Assembly: GCA_023228995.1 (NCBI GenBank)
Contig: JALOAD010000039.1
Span: forward strand, 1 to 34,324
Length of the DNA: 34,324 nt
DNA from: JALOAD01 sp023228995 [NCBI: Candidatus Muiribacterium halophilum]
GTDB lineage: Bacteria; Muiribacteriota; Muiribacteriia; Muiribacteriales
Direction of reading: 5' to 3'
This document shows positions 33,030-34,324 of the stretch, one piece after another. The translations under genes were made by a program, and so were the position numbers. Every line of letters begins with the position of its first letter. Positions within the stretch are counted from its first letter, which is position 1. The notes beneath the pieces are model-generated. The model saw only the letters and a program-made list of their open reading frames with translations, did no database searches and was not told where the DNA came from.

Positions 33030-33136
33030 TTACTTGTTAAGACTCTTTAGAGTCTGCTTACTAGGAATACATAGTATTCCGCCCACTAAGGATTGTTAAT
33101 CCTGTTTACTAGGAATTACTTATAATCCGCTCACTT
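33030..33136. repeat. Intergenic hairpin array, third locus (most regular)
   Basis: Four consecutive units: AGACTC-TTTA-GAGTCT (33040-33055), GGAATAC-ATA-GTATTCC (33064-33080), GGATT-GTT-AATCC (33090-33102) and the imperfect GGAATTACTTATAATCC (33112-33128). The linkers TGCTTACTA, GCCCACTAA, TGTTTACTA and GCTCACTT are variants of one motif. Unit spacing is about 22-26 bp. It lies just downstream of the RiPP-leader-like gene and would form its 3' untranslated region if transcribed. Confidence 0.8.
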
Positions 33137-33160
33137 AAATTTATATATATCTTTTATATT

Positions 33161-33415
33161 TTAACTACAATATCTTTCCCAATAAAAACTTCTTGAATAT
33201 TTTCTTTCCTGCAAAAGAACCTGAGTGATTTTTCCATTTAGCGTATCTTTTAAAACAGTAACTTCAAGGTTTTCAGGAAATTCTCTTTCTGCAATTGTTT
33301 GTAATGCTTCTTTAGGATTATTCAATAAAAGTTCGCGAAATTCAATATTCCTCGCAGACTGTTTTAACATAGCTTTTACTATTTCTTCATACTCTTTTTT
33401 TGTTCCACTTTCCAT
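33161..33415 (-). CDS. Nitrile-hydratase-type leader peptide protein (putative RiPP precursor)
   Basis: An 84-residue protein. Residues about 10-68 match the pattern of nitrile hydratase alpha-like leader peptides (NHLP): a helix with AMLKQSARNIEFRELLLNNP, KEALQTIAEREFPENLEVTV, and LKDTLNGKITQVLLQ. The remaining 15-residue tail, ERKYSRSFYWERYCS, is rich in Tyr, Ser, Arg and has one Trp and one Cys, so it could be a short core peptide. There is no Gly-Gly cleavage site. No maturase or exporter gene is in this window. Strong AGGAGG ribosome site supports a real gene. Family match is by eye. Confidence 0.62.
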   Translation of the reverse strand: MESGTKKEYEEIVKAMLKQSARNIEFRELLLNNPKEALQTIAEREFPENLEVTVLKDTLNGKITQVLLQERKYSRSFYWERYCS

Positions 33416-33661
33416 AGTTCCTCCTATCTTCCGTGAAAAATTGAAATCTTCTTTTAATTATTCATAAACTGTTGAAAACAATAAATTTCAATTCATTTAT
33501 GTTTCGGACTACCGGTAAAAAACAATTAATAGTTTTTTTATTAAAATAAAAAAATATAAAGTATTTTATTATATAAATAAATAAAGTTTTACTTAAGTTT
33601 AGTAAAAATCAAACCGATATAAATACATTACAAATTTATAATAAAACATGGAGGTATTTTT

Positions 33662-33784
33662 ATGTTAATTGACTCAATATATAATTTTTTAAAAAATAAT
33701 AATGAAGCAAAAAGAAAAAGTAATTGCGATAAAAAACATTTTACGCACAATCCACCTAGAGAAATAAAAATAAAATTTGATTAA
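33662..33784 (+). CDS. 40-residue small ORF of unknown function
   Basis: The peptide starts MLIDSIYNFLKNNNEAKRKS and ends with a basic tail containing one Cys, two His and an NPPRE turn. GGAGG lies 7 nt before the ATG and a TATAAT box is at 33637-33642, so expression is plausible, though a transcript from that box would have its ribosome site almost at the 5' end. It is divergent from the leader-peptide gene, 246 bp away. No similarity recognised. Confidence 0.45.
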   Translation: MLIDSIYNFLKNNNEAKRKSNCDKKHFTHNPPREIKIKFD

Positions 33785-33832
33785 AAATCACTCAATTGAA
33801 TCCTCGGAAATTTTTAAAAAACTAAAAAAAAC

Positions 33833-33863
33833 AGATCCCGGCTCAGAATAGTACCAGGATGAC
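33833..33863 (-). repeat. REP-like unit
   Basis: AGATCCCGGCTCAGAATAGT then ACCAGGATGAC: the reverse orientation of the family at 120-150, with one stem change (CCAGGAT) still able to pair through a wobble. Confidence 0.75.
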
Positions 33864-33949
33864 AGATTTTTAATTTCCAATGTCGAATTAAAAGTAAAAT
33901 CTATTTTATAATGAAATTTGTTTATGACATGCTTTTGATTTTAAATAAG

Positions 33950-34019
33950 GATTAAAAAAATATGTCTGACAGCAATTACGAAAACTCGATATAAGTTTTT
34001 CAATATATAAACAACAAAG
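33950..34019 (+). repeat. 80-100 bp dispersed repeat, partial copy
   Basis: It shares GATTAAAAAAATATGTCTGA and CAGCAATTACGAAAACTCG with the copy at 24351, then diverges after GTTTTTCAATATAT. A reversed fragment (ATTAAAACAAATATGTCTG on the minus strand) lies at about 34155-34173. Confidence 0.65.
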
Positions 34020-34080
34020 ATATTATGAAAATATAAAGTTAAATGAAATATAAAACTTTGAAACATTTGAAAAACTTATA

Positions 34081-34204
34081 AAAATACATGGATGTATTTT
34101 AGAGTTTGAAGTGTAATAAAAAAAATTATAGGATTTAATTTTTTTTAAGGTGCAGACAGACATATTTGTTTTAATCACATTTATAGGATTTAATTTTTTT
34201 TAAG
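34081..34204. repeat. Palindrome and 24-bp direct repeat in gene-free end region
   Basis: A 20-bp palindrome, AAAATACAT-GG-ATGTATTTT, is at 34081-34100. A 24-bp sequence beginning TTATAGGATTTAATTTTTT occurs exactly twice, at 34126-34149 and 34181-34204. Nothing in 33785-34324 codes for a protein of credible length. Confidence 0.7.
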
Positions 34205-34291
34205 TTTTAATGTTCAGTGAACAATAATTTAGCCAAAAAAAATGTTTTTGAAGCTTTTTATTAAATTGATAATATAAAAAAAATAAAAAAC

Positions 34292-34322
34292 AGATCCCGG
34301 CTCAGAATTGTACCAGGATGAC
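34292..34322 (-). repeat. REP-like unit at window end
   Basis: AGATCCCGGCTCAGAATTGT then ACCAGGATGAC, the same orientation as the unit at 33833, with three differences from the unit at 16526. Confidence 0.75.
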
Positions 34323-34324
34323 AG

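Noticed and set aside
33030-33136. Possible CRISPR array
   Set aside because: The constant parts are only 8-9 bp and inexact, and the variable parts are self-complementary hairpins. No cas genes are present.
1-34324. tRNA, rRNA or known riboswitch
   Set aside because: No cloverleaf with a CCA-type acceptor or GTTCGA-type T-arm, no rRNA stretch and no riboswitch core that I recognise was seen on either strand.

Overview
This is a very AT-rich bacterial chromosome segment with about 28 real protein genes, mostly on the minus strand, and intergenic regions full of short repeats. The standard code is used (TGA works as a stop). Diderm features include an LplT/Aas-type lysophospholipid salvage pair, a PhoA-type alkaline phosphatase and exported phospholipase D-like and permuted NlpC/P60-like proteins with signal peptides. 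Together with a Cache-domain hybrid kinase and a sigma54 activator, they suggest a poorly sampled, low-GC, Gram-negative-type lineage. I cannot name the phylum from sequence alone.

Layout. 1-1090: no credible gene, a patchwork of dispersed repeats. 1094-2585: GNAT acetyltransferase and D-Ala-D-Ala ligase-like ATP-grasp pair. 2845-4709: ECF sigma factor with two membrane-protein genes. 5061-5237: a 58-residue zinc-finger protein. 5381-7334: CorA and a GNAT protein with a partial second GNAT. 7363-8637: GDPD phosphodiesterase and a small kinase-fold protein. 8873-12334: an ECF-type transporter operon (T, S, fused double ATPase) led by a DUF364-like protein. 12550-16464: acyltransferase-ACP-AMP ligase fusion and its LplT-like partner. 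16870-23488: hybrid histidine kinase, PLD-like protein, YiiX-like protein and cyclase. 23573-24298: sirtuin. 24508-29100: methyltransferase, M48 protease, YqeY and alkaline phosphatase, apparently one operon with a terminator. 29735-31410: a near-perfect sigma54 promoter, an unknown helical protein, recA and a terminator. 31409-32956: a convergent sigma54 activator with an unrecognised sensor domain. 33161-33415: a protein like nitrile-hydratase-type RiPP leaders. 33662-33784: a 40-residue small ORF.

The most interesting material is between and at the ends of genes. (1) A repeat of about 44 bp sits at the 3' end of four unrelated genes, always in gene orientation. It supplies the stop codon in whichever of three frames it is entered, and carries TTGACA 17-18 bp before TATAAG, so it looks like a portable stop-plus-promoter cassette. 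(2) Intergenic arrays of small hairpins have variable but self-complementary stems joined by similar linkers. (3) recA lies behind a sigma54 promoter next to an orphan sigma54 activator. (4) A RiPP-like leader protein has no visible maturase. (5) There are three copies of a 150-bp MITE-like element, an 80-100 bp repeat family and REP-like palindromes.

Several genes (lysophospholipid transporter and acyltransferase, GDPD, PLD-like, YiiX-like, cyclase) point to envelope lipid turnover. This is an inference from families and proximity; they are not one operon.
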